Shown: one piece after another, positions 30,786 to 43,689 of the stretch
Layout: every line of letters begins with the position of its first letter
Position numbering within the stretch: the stretch's first letter is position 1
Assembly: GCA_007922195.1 (NCBI GenBank)
Contig: ML681990.1
Location: forward strand, 34,793,733 to 34,857,732
DNA length: 64,000 bases
Reading direction: 5' to 3'
Source of the DNA: Podocnemis expansa
Taxonomy: Eukaryota; Chordata; Testudines; Podocnemididae
Made by a program: the position numbers and the translations under genes
The notes under the pieces: model-generated
The model's database searches: none
What the model saw: the letters and a program-made list of their open reading frames with translations, nothing else
What the model was told of the DNA's origin: nothing

Positions 30786-33700
30786 ACCAGACTGCACATG
30801 GTAGAGACAAGGATTTCTGATCATTCATAGAATTCCACCCAAAAACTTTCTGGCAAGATAACTGGTGAAATAAAGTTGGTCTCTTGATGACTTTATGTGT
30901 AGATGCAGTAGAACATAAGAACAAAATATTGGCTCATTATACATTGAGGATAAAGCAGCATTTCTAGTAGCTTTTGAAGACTCCTGTTAATTGTTCTCTT
31001 CTCCTTTGAAGAGGGTGTCTGTGAAACAGATTCTCCACACAGAAAGGAACTTGAGAACTGTCACTTAGACAAATCGGGTGCACATACTGAAGAGTAAAAC
31101 TACAATCACCAGTTTTGTTTGATTCCCACAATATGCAAAGGTTTTTTGAAAAAAATCCACCATTGTAATAATTTCTCAAACCTTTTGAAAAATTTTGTCA
31201 GTGATAGTGGAAGGGAGAGAAAGAGAACCATTACAAGAGACCTGATTCTACATAGTAATGAGCATCTTCACCTGCAACTGACTACAATAAGAACTTGCAT
31301 TCAGCAACTCATATCATTTAGCCCAATATGGATAAATCCTACAACCACAGAATCACATAAGTCATACATGCAGTTAAATAATCTATTGACAAAAAGTACT
31401 ATATATGAGCTAAGTATTATTATTATTATTATTATTAGAGGTGAGAGAATGATTTCTGAGTGTCGTAGCTGAACAAAAAGGAATTTGAAAAAAACTTGTT
31501 TTGGGTTGACCTGAAATGTTCTTTTCCCCACTCACTAAAATGAAAATCCTAAATAATGTTGCTTTGGGTCAAACAAAATTTGATCTGAAATTAGCATCTT
31601 TAGTTTTGTTTTATTTTGGGGGGGTGTGTTTTTGTTCGTTTGTTTTCTGTTTTTATTTTGTTTTTTAAAGTAGGACTAGCTAAATTTCAGTACAAAGGTT
31701 TGACTTTAAAAACAATTTTATTTTTGGCCAACACTATTCTTCTGTTTTTGCAAATCTGGATTGAATTTGCAAAAATAGTTTTGGTCAACCTGAAACTTCA
31801 GGTTTAGGCAAATAAGCTGTCCAGAAGTTTTTGCCCAGTAGTAATTGTTGTTAATTTGGCCTAAAGAAATCAAAAGTCAACTGGCTAATACCTGCATGTG
31901 CTATTATAAATTTCCAAGCGTCTTGACTTTATTTCCTGAAAAACAAATGCAGACCCAAATTAATATTTTCCATAAATTTTCAACTTTGAAAAAAAAAGCT
32001 TTTCCAAATTTGATATCCATATATCTATATATCTGAGTATATTGATATTTATAGAATCCAGTTTTACAATTTCCTATAAATATGATATAAATCTCACTGA
32101 GACAACATTTAATTGGTACTATCTGGAGGTTTACGGTTTCTACTCGGGGCTCAAAATCATATAAAACTAAGGGTTTAGGGAAAATAATGTGTTATGCTGA
32201 ATCTTTTTGTAATGAGGTGAGCAACAGCGATCAACTACATCAGTTTCTTCCTCCATGTTCTGTCAAATTTAGAACGGGTTTATTTAACTGTGCTTACCTA
32301 GAACTTTCCTTTCTTCATTCTAAGGTCCACAAATCTTTTGCAGAGGGTACTTCAGCCTCTTTGCAGTTTGAGGTGGAACAGCACCTGACAGTCACTGGCA
32401 GCAGAGGACTGCACTGCTGTTCAAGTTCTCTAGTTGAGATGACTACAGGACAAATAGCCAGGATAATTCCATTCTACTTTCCTAAATTACACATTGTGGT
32501 AACTGTAAAGAAAAAGTACAATTTCTCCTACTACAGAGGATGGGGATTAATTTGCCTGAATGAAATAAACCTGAATCTTTGAATGCCAATTTCTATCTCT
32601 GTTCTGGATGAGTCATTAGGCTCCAGGCTTGGCCAGATACATGGATTTTATTACTCAAAGAAAAGACATTTTCAGACAGGTATAGATAAATTTTCCTATT
32701 CATTTTGCTGAGCTCAACGGATCTGTTGCAATGAGATTTTCACAGGAGGGAAGCAGGATCATCCTTTATATATTGTCATCTAAAAATGAAGAATATTAGA
32801 GATCCTCCATCATCCTGTGGCACTGAAGCACTGAGAAGTCTTTAGCTAATACCATTTATTACAGAAGACTGTATGACCAACATGTTGAATCTGGTCAACT
32901 TACATATCTCTGGCCATATGGCAAACTAGTATATGTCATTACAGGACACAAGATTTTTTTGCCAGATTATTAGTGCTCATACAGTTTACTCGAATAGATT
33001 GGTGGTATAATGATACTTTCCACAGGGTTCACTTGAAGTACTACTACAAGGACCAGAATGAGGTTCCAAGATCATGCTCTGCAATCCTGTGGGGCTGAAA
33101 TCATGGTAGTTGGTCCTAAGGAAGAATTTAATGACAGAGTTTATACAAACTTCCTTCTCTTAAACATGCTTAGAACATTACAATATGAAGACTTGATCTT
33201 TTCGTTTGGATACTCATACATTCACAACAGCATCATCCTGGAGGAATTAAAAGCTATGTTACACATGCCAGTTGAATCACGGATTTTGCTTCAGCCAGTT
33301 ATTCATTAAGTTCTTTCTAGGATCCATGAGAACAATAATCAGTTCATCCAAATATTCACTTTGAACATGCCTAGAGCTGTATGGAGGGCTGTTTTTTGCA
33401 AAAGGGTATTTCTTCTGTGAGACAGAGACACAGGTAAGTCCAATACTTGGTTAACCTGACCTGGAAACCAGACCCCTTTTCAGTGCGGGGGGGGGGGGGG
33501 CTCTCATTGGCACTCTCTCTTTCCTATTTTTTCTATGTATGCTTAAGGGAAACAATGGAAGAGGTGAGATGGAACATTAGCTGAGACCTTGCCCCACTGT
33601 GCAAAAGATAATTCACACCTTGCAATATAGGTCCTGACATATGGAGAGTTCACAGAGCACTGTATTGCTGTTTATAGATGCAAGGAGATCAATTGCCAGC

Positions 33701-34146
33701 CCATTTAATTGCCTTTCAATGAGACAGCATAGCTCCTGGTCCAGGTTCCACTTTGCTTCATCCACCTTCTGTGTCTCTCAGGAAAGGTACTGATCTGGGG
33801 TGTGAGAATGGGCTCCCCAGAGGCTCTGCCTCTTTCTACTATATAAGGTTCATATGGGTCAGATAAGCCTATGATTCCCCACAGCCTAGAATATAAGTAG
33901 GGATCCTCTAAAAAGTCTGTTATAGAGTAGCTACAAGGGGAGAAAGGGGGACCTCAAATTCCCTTTTTCCACTCTCGAGAACTTATCTGTTGTGCCGCCC
34001 CTCCATCTGAGGTCCATGTGGGTTCCACCGCAAGAGCGGTGGCTGATGACGTAGGCTCTAGGGACTTAGGCATAATTTCCCTTCTAGCACAATGTCCTGG
34101 CAGCAATTGCCACATGGAAATGCTTGCCCCAAAGCCAGTTATTCTA
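30786..34146. other. Non-coding DNA; two simple repeats
   Basis: No gene seen. An (ATT)n microsatellite lies at 31,415-31,438 and a G-run of about 15 bases at 33,486-33,500. Frames of 131 codons or less, for example near 32,187, lack domain features. Confidence 0.5.
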
Positions 34147-34154
34147 CTCCTACC

Positions 34155-34407
34155 CAGTGCTGGATTTCCCATTAGGCACTGTAGGCACAGTGCCTAGGGC
34201 CTATGAAATTTTTAGGGCCTACGAAGGAGGGAAAAAATTAAAAAAGCAGAAAAAATAAGGAAAAATAATGAAAATCACGTGGTTTAGCATTAGAATAGTT
34301 TAAAGTGCATCATGTCAATCAACTTAATTCAACTGGCGTTCACCCCTCTTTTTGTACTTTTCAGAGTGAAAGTGCCTAGGGCCTACCAACATCAAAATCC
34401 AGCCCTG
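34155..34407. mobile_element. hAT non-autonomous element, perfect 8-bp TSD
   Basis: Starts CAGTGCTGGATTTCCCATTA and ends, reverse-complemented, CAGGGCTGGATTTTGATGTT. The duplication CTCCTACC is perfect (34,147-34,154 and 34,408-34,415). The motif GTGCCTAGGGCCTA is present near each end. It is 253 bp long with an A-rich core. Confidence 0.95.
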
Positions 34408-34623
34408 CTCCTACCTGACTCTTTTCCTGCCCAGAAAGGAAGGCCTGTGCAACCATGAGTGGGCTAGTTTGATTGGAGTAAGAACTTCCTCTGCCTTAAG
34501 TGAAGGCTGGACTCCCTAATGGTGAGGAAGGGGTCAAAGATCCTTCCTTTTACCTCTGGTTTTTCTCAATTTAGCTCTTTTGTCACAGCCTGAGGGGACC
34601 CCAGCCACTGTAAATGCCTCAAA

Positions 34624-34760
34624 GGGCATGTTCACAGTGCAATTAAAAAGCTGCGACTGGCCTTTGTCATCTGACTCAGGCTGATGGGGCTAGGGCTAAG
34701 AGTTTGTTTAACTGTGGTGTAGACATTCTGGCTCAAACTGAAGCCTGGGCTCAGCTGTCA
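34624..34760. mobile_element. Half MITE of the GTCTACAC group
   Basis: 'GGGCATGTTCACAGTGCAAT' is a recognisable left terminus. The interior reaches GGTGTAGACATTCTGGCTC and CTGAAGCCTGGGCTC and then stops. The right half, expected to be roughly the inverted copy, is missing. Confidence 0.65.
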
Positions 34761-35427
34761 CAGGCCAGCCATGTGTGTTTAATTGAACTCAGATGTCGCC
34801 AGAAGGGGAAGCAGAACTCAGAGGACAACCTTCCAAAAGGCAAGTGGAACCCTAGGACATGGCAATTAGAGGGAGACATTACTGAGCCACACTGCTAGTG
34901 ATAACTTACAAATGGAAGTTCAAAATTTTCCTCAGAAAATCTCCACTCCAAGGAGGCCTGGTAGAACCAGACAGATAAATCTAGAGAAAACTTTTGAAGT
35001 CATGGTATTTCCTTGCTGCCAGTGACTGACAAGTCTGGTTCTGTCCCTATTATAGCAGATCTGTGGATCTTAGCATGCTGAGAAGGAACATTCTTTCATC
35101 ATTCTGTGAGGTTGTAAACAACGGTGTTTGTTTAATTTCTTTCCCACACCCCAAACATGACAGAAGGTTTAGTCTCAGCATCTGTATATCCTGGCTTCAG
35201 AGTGCAGAAAATGAAGCTACCAAAGTTGATAATGACAGTCAAAATTAACTTGTCTGGGAAATTCCAATAGGACTCATGAAGGTGGGGGGTCATAGTTAGA
35301 GGAGGGCATCAAGAACACAGCCTGGATAGTCCACCAAATCTGACCATTCCAGTTAATGGAAGGTTATTTGAAAGGAGAAATAATGCCAGAGAGCAAGCGT
35401 TATTGCTTCATGCTGGTTTATTTATTA
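34761..35427. other. Non-coding DNA; no feature seen
   Basis: No recognised genes or repeats. Confidence 0.45.
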
Positions 35428-35562
35428 AAAAAAAAAAACAAACAAAAAAAAACAAAAAAAAAAACCACAAGTCCTGTGGCACTTAAAAGCTAACAGATTT
35501 ATTTATTGCACAAGCTTTCATGGGAGAAAATCCCACTTTGTCAAATGCTTTGAAGATAGGGG
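35428..35562 (+). mobile_element. PLE family A terminal fragment after A-rich tract
   Basis: An A-rich tract (35,428-35,465) is followed by CAAGTCCTGTGGCACTTAAA, CTAACAGATTTATTTATTGC, GGGAGAAAATCCCACTTTGT and CAAATGCTTTGAAGATAGGG. This is the terminal repeat plus the first bases of the PLE 3' UTR, in one orientation only. Confidence 0.8.
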
Positions 35563-36708
35563 AACTATTTTTAAGAAGTACACCTATTCCTTGAACAGAT
35601 ATCTCAACTACTCAAAATAATGTGGCTGCATTGAAACCTATTTTAAATTATTCTGTTTCTATTGGAGGTTGAAGAATTACTGAAGAATACAGTTTCCATT
35701 GTGAAATTAATTAAATAATTATATGAATAACTTCTGAAAGGAAACAAAAAGGAATAAGGCAATGCCCATTAAATATAAACTGCTCCAGTTTACTTTTACT
35801 TGATTAAGATGAACATGCCACACTGAAGTATCACATTCCTATATTTAACAAAGCAGGAAACCAACACCCACATACAATGAAATGAATGTTTCACAATTAA
35901 ACATATTTTGCAAATGTAAATACTCTCATTTTAAATGTCAATATTTATTCTTACAATTTCATACTGTATAGAAACTTAGCTCTGTGTATTTACAGAGTAT
36001 TTCAAATCTCGTAACTACTTTAAGTAATCTGAAGATGTAAAACTGAAACAATCACTTGTAGGAAAATAAAATTAAGGGTAAGATTTTACAGCCACTTGTG
36101 TAAATGCAATTTTGAAAAATATATTAATTATTTGCTTAAATTATACTCATGGACAGTTCATAATGGACATAAGACCAATGATATTTATTACATTCAGGAA
36201 ACTACTTGTATCTTTCAAGGATTTAGAATCATTACAATATCTTAGAATTTAACAGTAAACAAAGTGATAAACAGCTGCCAGACAAGCAAATGACAAAGCT
36301 CCTAAAACATTACTGCTGTTATACAGGCTGTCACCACGTTCTAAAAAGCTGTTTTTGTTGGTATATCAGGTTGAAAATACCACAGCTCTCACCTGTCTTG
36401 GGTTGCATGAAGGTTTGTAGGGCACAAGGTGAAAAACTGATTGAAACAGACATTTGAAACTGAGCAAAAAAAAATCAAAGGTGTGACTTGGGATAAAAAG
36501 AATGTTGCATTCTGTTACCACTGCTATTGAATTTTTGCCAAGATTTGTGAAGTGATCATGATTTCTTCCGGGCCCTAGAGTTGTAGCCACAGAAACATAG
36601 GGTATCATTAACTATGCCAGAAGGAAGTTATAGGATATCTCATGCTGCTGTTTCACTAGTGACAACAATGGAACAGCACTCATTCCTTCTCCTCTCAGAT
36701 AAGAAATC
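35563..36708. other. Non-coding DNA; no feature seen
   Basis: AT-rich; nothing recognised. Confidence 0.45.
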
Positions 36709-36716
36709 TTCTAGAT

Positions 36717-36905
36717 CAGGAGTCTCCAAACTTTTTCACCTGAGGGCCGAATCTGCTTTTACTTAATTACTTGCAGGCCAGACACCCGGTCTCTCTGTCC
36801 ACTGGCTCCCCAGCCCCTTCTGCAACCTGCCCACCAGCTCCCTGATCCACAGGCCCCTCCCCCGAACCATCTACCTGCCGGAGAGCTATAGTTTGGAGGA
36901 CCCTG
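36717..36905. mobile_element. hAT MITE with 8-bp TSD
   Basis: Starts CAGGAGTCTCCAAACTTTTT and ends, reverse-complemented, CAGGGTCCTCCAAACTATAG. The flanks TTCTAGAT and TTCCAGAT match at 7 of 8 positions. It is 189 bp. Confidence 0.9.
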
Positions 36906-37179
36906 TTCCAGATCACCAGAAGATATGGTGAGAAAATAGTGCCTGTAAGCCTTTCATGGAAGACAGGGAAGTAACTTCTCAGTGCCTCTCTAATGATTCT
37001 AGGCTGGATTTGTTAGCCCAGCTACAGCTGCTTTCCACCCCTCCATCTGCACAGTCTGGCAGCGAAGCCATTGTATCTAACTTCAGGAGAAACATATCAT
37101 TTTAGGAATGTCCTCCACTGACAGATAAATTACTACACAACTCTTCTTCCTGTTGCCAGTGCAGAATGTATTGCTAAAG

Positions 37180-37880
37180 AAAAGGGACAAGGCTGGATTG
37201 AAACCCTTGTGGGCACAGGGATGTAAGATTTTGTGAGGCCTCTGGTGGGGACAGGACAGCTGGGTCTCTGGCACCTGTGGGGCATACTTACATTGGCATT
37301 TCTCCCCATCATCATCAGCAAACAATGGGAGGGGGTCTGTGGATCCATGTCCCAGTCTCCAACCCCCTGTCAGCAGCAGCAGCACCACCCGTGGGGTCAG
37401 GGAGAGTGTGTGGGCCCATGTCCCACAATCCCCAGGTGTGGAGGTGGTGAGACAGCTGGGACATGCTCTCCATATGTCCCTTCTTATGCCCAGATCAGGG
37501 CTGGAGGATGTCCTGGCTGTCTGTGAGCTGTGACAGCATAAGGAGTGGGGTTCCTGCTTTCACACTTCCCTCCAGCCTCCCCTCCTAAAATGCCCCTTTC
37601 CCTCACAGTGTCCCCCACACTCACCTCTGCCTCTGCTCCAATCCTCTTTCCCCAGCCCCTAACGTTCCTGTCCTCTGACTTCCATGCATCGCCTCATCTG
37701 TCCTCCAACCACTCACTGCCTCCTGCTCTACTTCCATTCTGTCTTGCCCCTTTCATCCCCCTTCACCTCCTCTGGCCCCTCACATCTCTGTTTCCCCCTC
37801 TAACGCAATGCTCCTCCCTGCCCCTCTCCAGCTCTGCCTCCCAGTAGTTGAGCCTCGAGCAGATTGCATCTCCTGCCCCG
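37180..37880. other. GC- and pyrimidine-rich stretch, unassigned
   Basis: GC-rich at 37,180-37,540, then almost pure pyrimidine-biased DNA at 37,545-37,850 (CTCCTCCC, TTTCCCCAGCCCC and similar). It may be the interior of a DNA element continued at 38,380-38,620, with a CR1 in the middle. No termini found. Confidence 0.4.
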
Positions 37881-37883
37881 AAA

Positions 37884-38378
37884 ATCATAGAATCATAGAA
37901 ACATAGGGTTGGAAGGGACCTCATAGGTCATCTAGTCCATGCCCCTGCCAGAGGCAAGACCACTACCACTAGACCATCCCAGTCATGGTTTTGTCCAGCC
38001 AGGCCTTAAACACCTCCAAAGGTGGAGACTCCACTACCTCCCTCGGCAGCTCATTCCAATGCTTCATCATTCGCCTAGTAAAAAAGCTTTTTCTAACATC
38101 CAGCCTCGACCTCCCTAACCGCAACTTGAGACCATTGCTCCTCGTTTTGTCCTCCGTTACTACCGAGGACAGTCGAGCACCATCTTCCTTAGAGCATCCC
38201 TTCAAGTAGTTGAAGGTTGCTATCAAATCCCCCCTCAATCTTCTCTTCTGCAGACTAAATAAGCCTAATGCTTTCAGTCTTTCCTCATAGGGCTTGTGCT
38301 CCAGCCCTTTTATCATTTTAGTTACCATCCTCTGAACTCTCTCTAGCATGTCCCTGTCCTTTTTGTAGTGGGGAGCAG
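37884..38378 (-). mobile_element. CR1 LINE 3' fragment
   Basis: The right part of CR1 ORF2 on the minus strand, from '[15 protein letters not shown]' to 'KTMTGMV', then the 3' UTR and tail (reverse complement of ATAGAATCATAG). A continuous frame runs 38,631-37,969, but only the part below about 38,378 is CR1; the first ~85 residues are read-through from GC-rich DNA. It is close to the 7.9 and 46.5 kb copies in sequence. Confidence 0.9.
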
Positions 38379-38749
38379 CTTGAGGGGCAGGTGGGGGGCA
38401 GAACTGCAGTAACCCAGCTGAGAGCAGCCTGGAGCCGGGAGGTAGGAAGTCTCTCCTCCTGCAGCTGGGGGGGGCGTGACTGGGAGGCTCTGCTACTTGG
38501 AGGTGGGAGGTAGGAGGTTCTTTCCTACATTCCCTCCAAGCGCTGTCTCCCTGGGAGCCGGGACAGCCAGCCAGGGGTGAATTTTGAGGGCTCTTGAAGT
38601 GAACAGATAACCCCATTCTGCAGTGATCCACAGCTACTATTCTACTTCCTTGAGCTCTTCATCAAGTGCAGAGTAGCTCACATGTTAACTCTCTTTTACA
38701 CTGAAAGGTTAATGTTGAATCATCTTTGTACAGGCATAGTGTAACACAA

Positions 38750-38911
38750 CAGTTCTCAACCACTGTGTCAGGACACATTACTGTGCCACCACATAGTGGT
38801 AAGTGTGTCACACAGAGCCAGGGAGATGGCTGGATTCAGCCTTGGGGGATAGGCTGGTATGTCCCATAGGGTCACAGTGTGCCACAACCTGCGAAAGTTT
38901 GACAACCACTG
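38750..38911. mobile_element. hAT MITE (CAGTGGTTCTCAACC type)
   Basis: Starts CAGTTCTCAACCACTGTGTC and ends, reverse-complemented, CAGTGGTTGTCAAACTTTCG. GTGTGTCACA / GTGTGCCACA blocks are inside. The flanks do not show a clear duplication, so it is older than its neighbours. Confidence 0.8.
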
Positions 38912-40395
38912 GTTAAGAGAGGGCAGTTTCCTGCAATATCCTGCAAAGACATTATCACATTAAGTTTTATGTAATCGGGACTGTATGTAACCCATCGTGT
39001 GAGGGGGGTATGACAGGTGTGAAACTTGGGAATTCAAAGGACCATACTAAAAATGTGCCAGACAACTATGGACTTAGGACATAGTGTTAAGCAGAATTCC
39101 TGGAGAATCCTGAGGAAGACAGTAATACAAATTCCCCAACTCAGGCTACTCAAAAACACAGTTTTTTGAGTTTATGCCCTGAAGAGAGGGTCATCATCTC
39201 CTGATCACCTATTTCAGAATGCCAAGGTCAAAGGCCCATGCTGTATAAATAAACGGCTGATATGTCAAATCTGTGTTCTGCCTCTAAGACTGATGTGAAC
39301 TGTAACCACAATGAAATCCCAGTTGTAGATTTCAAAAGACTAAAATCCTGAGCTGGTGCTGAGAGTGCCTTGTAGATGGCTTTTTGTACATGTGCAGAAA
39401 CTTATCGCTTTCTATATGTTTTCACAGTAATGCTTACCTTCAAGTAAATATGCTCATGTACAGGAAGCTGTGTAGTAATTTATAACTGTGGGCAATACAC
39501 AAAGCCCTTGGAGAGAAAGCAGTGCACAGACTATGGCACTTTTAGACAACCTGGCTTGCTGGGGATATCATGGTGCGTGACAGGGAGCTGTGCATAATTA
39601 AAATCCCCAGCAAGGAAGACGACAGCTGTTGATCTCCACCCAAGACAGGTGATGGTTGAGAGTCAGAAACTTTACAGCAGGCATCCTTAGTGTACCTCAG
39701 AGGAGGGATGCAGGTGTTGTTACACTGAAATTGTGACAATATGCACACATATAAATTGTACTCTGTACTTTTTGACTATTCAGCCCTTAGGGTAGAAAGG
39801 GAAACCTGGCCTTAAATGACACAGAACACAAAAAACCTGGGTGACACCCTGCCCAGAACCACGGGGGGTACAAAGGGATGGCTCTGGAGCCTCATGGAGG
39901 AAAGACTGCTGAGCCCCTGAGAACAAGAATCAAGCACATAAAGTTTTTGAAACATGATGGTCAAATGAATGCTCTTGAGTTGAATGAGTTTTCCTAGTAG
40001 AAGCCTAAAATCATTCAGCTCAACAAATGGAGAAGGTATTCCAGTTATTTGCCAAAAAAAAAAAAAAAAAAGCTGTAATGACTTCACATTCCTCTGTTAA
40101 TCTTCACCTGGTAAACAGAATAGATTTAGAAGAGAAGTTTAAAATAAAATGCAAAAATATATTTCAGATCTTTTTATATTATAATAATCATACAAAAGTA
40201 TCAGTAGCGCTTTAGACTGTGGCGTATAACGTGACAGAATATATGTGGTTACACGGCAACTAGCGCTTATGGTAAATTGAAATGCTGTCTATGTAAGGTG
40301 TACCCCAGTGTTTACTTACTACATCACCAGCTCCATTTTGTACCATTCAGAAATCACAAATTTCAAATTGAAAAACTGGAGATGAAAAGGCCACA
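38912..40395. other. Non-coding DNA, part possibly repeat-derived
   Basis: The segment 38,940-39,760 is less AT-rich than its surroundings and contains TGTATAAATAAACGG. It might be an LTR or another retroelement piece, but I find no paired ends. An A-run lies at 40,056-40,071. No gene. Confidence 0.35.
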
Positions 40396-40399
40396 TGGT

Positions 40400-40625
40400 G
40401 AATTTCTTATGCTTGTATATAGTGCCTTTCCTTCAATTATCACAAAACACTTTTACAAAGGTTAGTAACTGGCATCTTTCTATCTATATTTTACACACAG
40501 CCACATTCTGGCACAGAGAAGTTAACTGACTTGGCCAGTGCCACCCAGTGAGCAAGTAGCAGAGTCAGGAAGAAATCCCAGGTCACCTGACTTCTAGTTC
40601 CCAACTATCTACTAAATTGCACTGC
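40400..40625 (-). mobile_element. Ancient MIR
   Basis: 'GGCACAGAGAAGTTAACTGA', 'CACCCAGTGAGCAAGTAGCA', 'GAGTCAGGAAGAAATCCCAG' and 'CACCTGACTTCTAGTTCCCA' follow the reverse-complemented MIR pattern (GAGGCACAGAGAGGTTAAGTAACTTGCC...). Diverged but ordered. Confidence 0.75.
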
Positions 40626-41019
40626 CTTCTTTGGTTTTCCTGTTTACATGAATTCAAGGTGACCTTCAAGTTTTAAAATACAGAGAATAATGCTCCATTT
40701 AAGAGAAATTGCAAAATGATTCTGATGTACTGTTCTATTTAATGAAATATCATCTGATTTTTTTAAACAAATAATGTATTACAATTAATTTTCCTTAAAA
40801 ATTTGCAATAGTAATTATAGAGACGCTGCATTAAACTGCGTTTATAAATATTTCTTTTTCTGCATTTTCCTTTTAACTAATCACATCCTAACCAACCCTC
40901 TCAGAACCCCTCCACCACCATCACCAAAAACACATGTAGCTAACATGACATTTGCTGCTATAATCTTATTCAGTCTGCTTTTGTGTTCTACCCCTTTCCC
41001 CACCAATTGTCTGTGTTAT

Positions 41020-41150
41020 CTATTTAAACTGTAAGCTCTTTGTGGCAGGGAGTCTTTGCTACTCTGAGTTTGTTAAGGTTTCTAACACAATGGGGCCCCA
41101 TTCCTGGTTTGGCCTTAGTCACTGCCATAATAAATATAATTAATAAAAAT
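41020..41150 (+). mobile_element. Ancient interspersed repeat tail
   Basis: 'AAACTGTAAGCTCTTTGTGG', 'CACAATGGGGCCCCATTCCT' and the ending AATAAATATAATTAATAAAAATAA match the old amniote tail also seen at 15,362. The 145-codon frame starting at 41,040 overlaps this repeat and is not called a gene. Confidence 0.6.
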
Positions 41151-43685
41151 AACAGTAATGTGTTACAAACATACTGGATTTTGAAACATCTAACTTCCTT
41201 TTCCGGGGGTGGGGAAGTAGTTTTTAATTCTTCATTTCCTTCAGCTTGGATAATTAAACTACATTGGTCTGCTTTAATTTTGGTTCTAACAAATGCATTT
41301 TTTTATTCTCTGATTTTAGCACTGATGCAGTTATGCATGAGTTTGAGTATTTGGCAGGTAAAGCCCAAAACACTACAGTGGAAAGCTTTAAAAATGGCTT
41401 CACTGAGTGTGTTTAAAAAAAACATGACCAGGTCCAGCATGTTTTGTAAAAATTCTTACACACAATCTAAATTTTGAGCCAACACTGTTTAGCTCCATCC
41501 CTTTAATGCAATGTACTATATCTCTCATTGCTATACAGAAATGATAAACAGGTTGCTTCCACTTTTTGGATTTTATAAATTACAAAAAGAAAAAAACAAA
41601 AGTAGAAACATCCACCATACTATCCATCCATAAAGTATTTTTAAAGAGATGTTCTTCTGACAAATAGCTTACCTTACTAGTTCTAAAACCACAAAAATTT
41701 AACAAACCCTTTTCTGAGGGTCACCAAAAATGAACTGAAGCTTTCCTAAAGAGTTACCGTCTTTTCAAAATTGGTTGTACAAAATATAAGTTACACAGAA
41801 ATAATAAGGAGGTATATTGCCACAAGTACTTGTTTGTTTATAATGAAAAAAGCAACATTGCTACAACATTTGGATTTAAGCTGAAAGTTTAAAACCTATC
41901 AAAACTCTAGAATACCTGATCTTTCTGAAATTTCTTCAATATCTTTAAACATTTAAGTAAAATTTCTGTTACACGTCATTTTGTCTTTATGTTCACTAGT
42001 TACTTGTTTTCAGTCAGACTGTTTCACTTTGCATATTCATTTAGGCTGTCAACCAATATCAGTTAACTAACCTTCCTTACACTACTTTATTTCCTTCCTT
42101 TAGAAAAACAGATGCATTTGAAGCTTTTGTTTCCTAGCACATAATATGAAAATATCCACCACAAAACCTTGAATTATAAAGTAGCATGGTTTAGTCAAAA
42201 AAAATTATTGCATTAATACAATGCAAGAGACAGATAAAGTTAATAAAACACAATGTTCTTGAAGAATTTTAAGCTTCTATACATTTCTCTATTCTGAATA
42301 AGAATTAAAACTCCAAAATGGAACAAAAAGAGAAGGAAAAAGCAATAGCAGCATTTTCTCTTGGCTTCTCACCTCACTAACTGTTGAGTATTGCATACAT
42401 AAAACACTGAGAATGTGTTAAGATCAGTCACAATATGGAAAAATGCTGAATACTCATGCCATCTTTTTATGATTCACACCAATTGCATTTCTTTACTTGT
42501 TTCAAGTAAAGCATCAACATTTATTCCTGAGAACTAAAAATCCTGAAATGTAAATTGAATATTTTATCTATAGAAATACTGCAATAAATTCAAATGATTG
42601 TTAAAATAGAAAATATTTCTTAGACATTATTTGTATTTTACATTTCACACAGTGTTAAAATCAGCATAACAACTATGGAGAAGCACAAGCCCACATAAGG
42701 ACACAAAGATTTAATAGTGGGACTGTCACTTCAAACAAGATATTAAGACAGACTTTACAAGTTAAAAATACGATTCTAAATTTTAGTTGTTGAATTATAT
42801 TGATGCACCATTTACAAAATGGAGATTAGACTACTGTTGTGCAGATACAGAGTAACTGAGCGTAGAGAGCATGTAGGTGTCTCACAGTTTACTGGAGGAG
42901 CATAATCACATAATGCACAAGGTCACACACACAGTAGCAATCTAGCACGCACATAATGTTCCAGTATGTATTCACAAAGCACACCACGCTGTAAGAGTCT
43001 CACCATTCAGAATAGAAAAAACACTATAAATATTTCACTGCAGTTCAGTCTACTGTTAAGTTCCTCTCCCTACATCTCACTACAAGCCTTTTTGTCCACC
43101 TAATATTCAGATTCAAATGTGTGGTTTTTCCAACTAAAGGAAGTGGTTACACTTGCTGCAAATGAAGGCTCGTACATTGAACTTTATCCTGCCATCAGTC
43201 TTACAGCAAAACTGCCCACTAATTGTAACAGAGCTCAGTTTAAAGGCTGATACTCTACGGTCCACAAACTGCAAAACAGGCACCACTTAGCTGCACGCAG
43301 CAAAATAATACATAGCTCACTTAACAGGGGACAACAGACTAATCAATGACAGCCTCCTCCCTCTGGCTAAAAACTGTTAGTCTATTTCTCGGTTAGTCCA
43401 TTAATCCTAGGAACTCTCTCACCCTAGAGCCGGTACCTGGCCCCCCTTTGCACAAAAAACAGGGCTGAATAAGAACTTGTGTTGACAGCATCATCCTGCT
43501 CTCCCCTTCTCAGCACCAACATTTCCCTCCCCTGAGAGGTCACTATAAGGAAAGCACCAGAGCCTCCGTTAAGTCCTCCTTAATGAGGCGTGGGGGGCAG
43601 GAAGGACGAGAAAGGGGTCCCCTCCCTGCTAACCCAGGTGCTAGGCGAGGGAGGGAGAGGTGCTCACTCCTTACACAGGCTCCTG
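41151..43685. other. Non-coding DNA, presumed PDE4D intron
   Basis: AT-rich; no repeat or exon recognised. It lies within 3.6 kb downstream of the PDE4D4-type exon on that gene's strand. Confidence 0.45.
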
Positions 43686-43689
43686 GCAG

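Noticed and set aside
32187..32582. 131-codon open frame
   Set aside because: No domain, no CpG or splice context; expected by chance in 64 kb.
38379..38631. N-terminal extension of the CR1 frame at 37,969-38,631 as a possible fusion gene
   Set aside because: The first ~85 residues are low-complexity translation of GC-rich DNA upstream of the CR1 truncation point.
41040..41477. 145-codon open frame
   Set aside because: Overlaps an ancient repeat tail, has hydrophobic, AT-driven composition and no homology I recognise.
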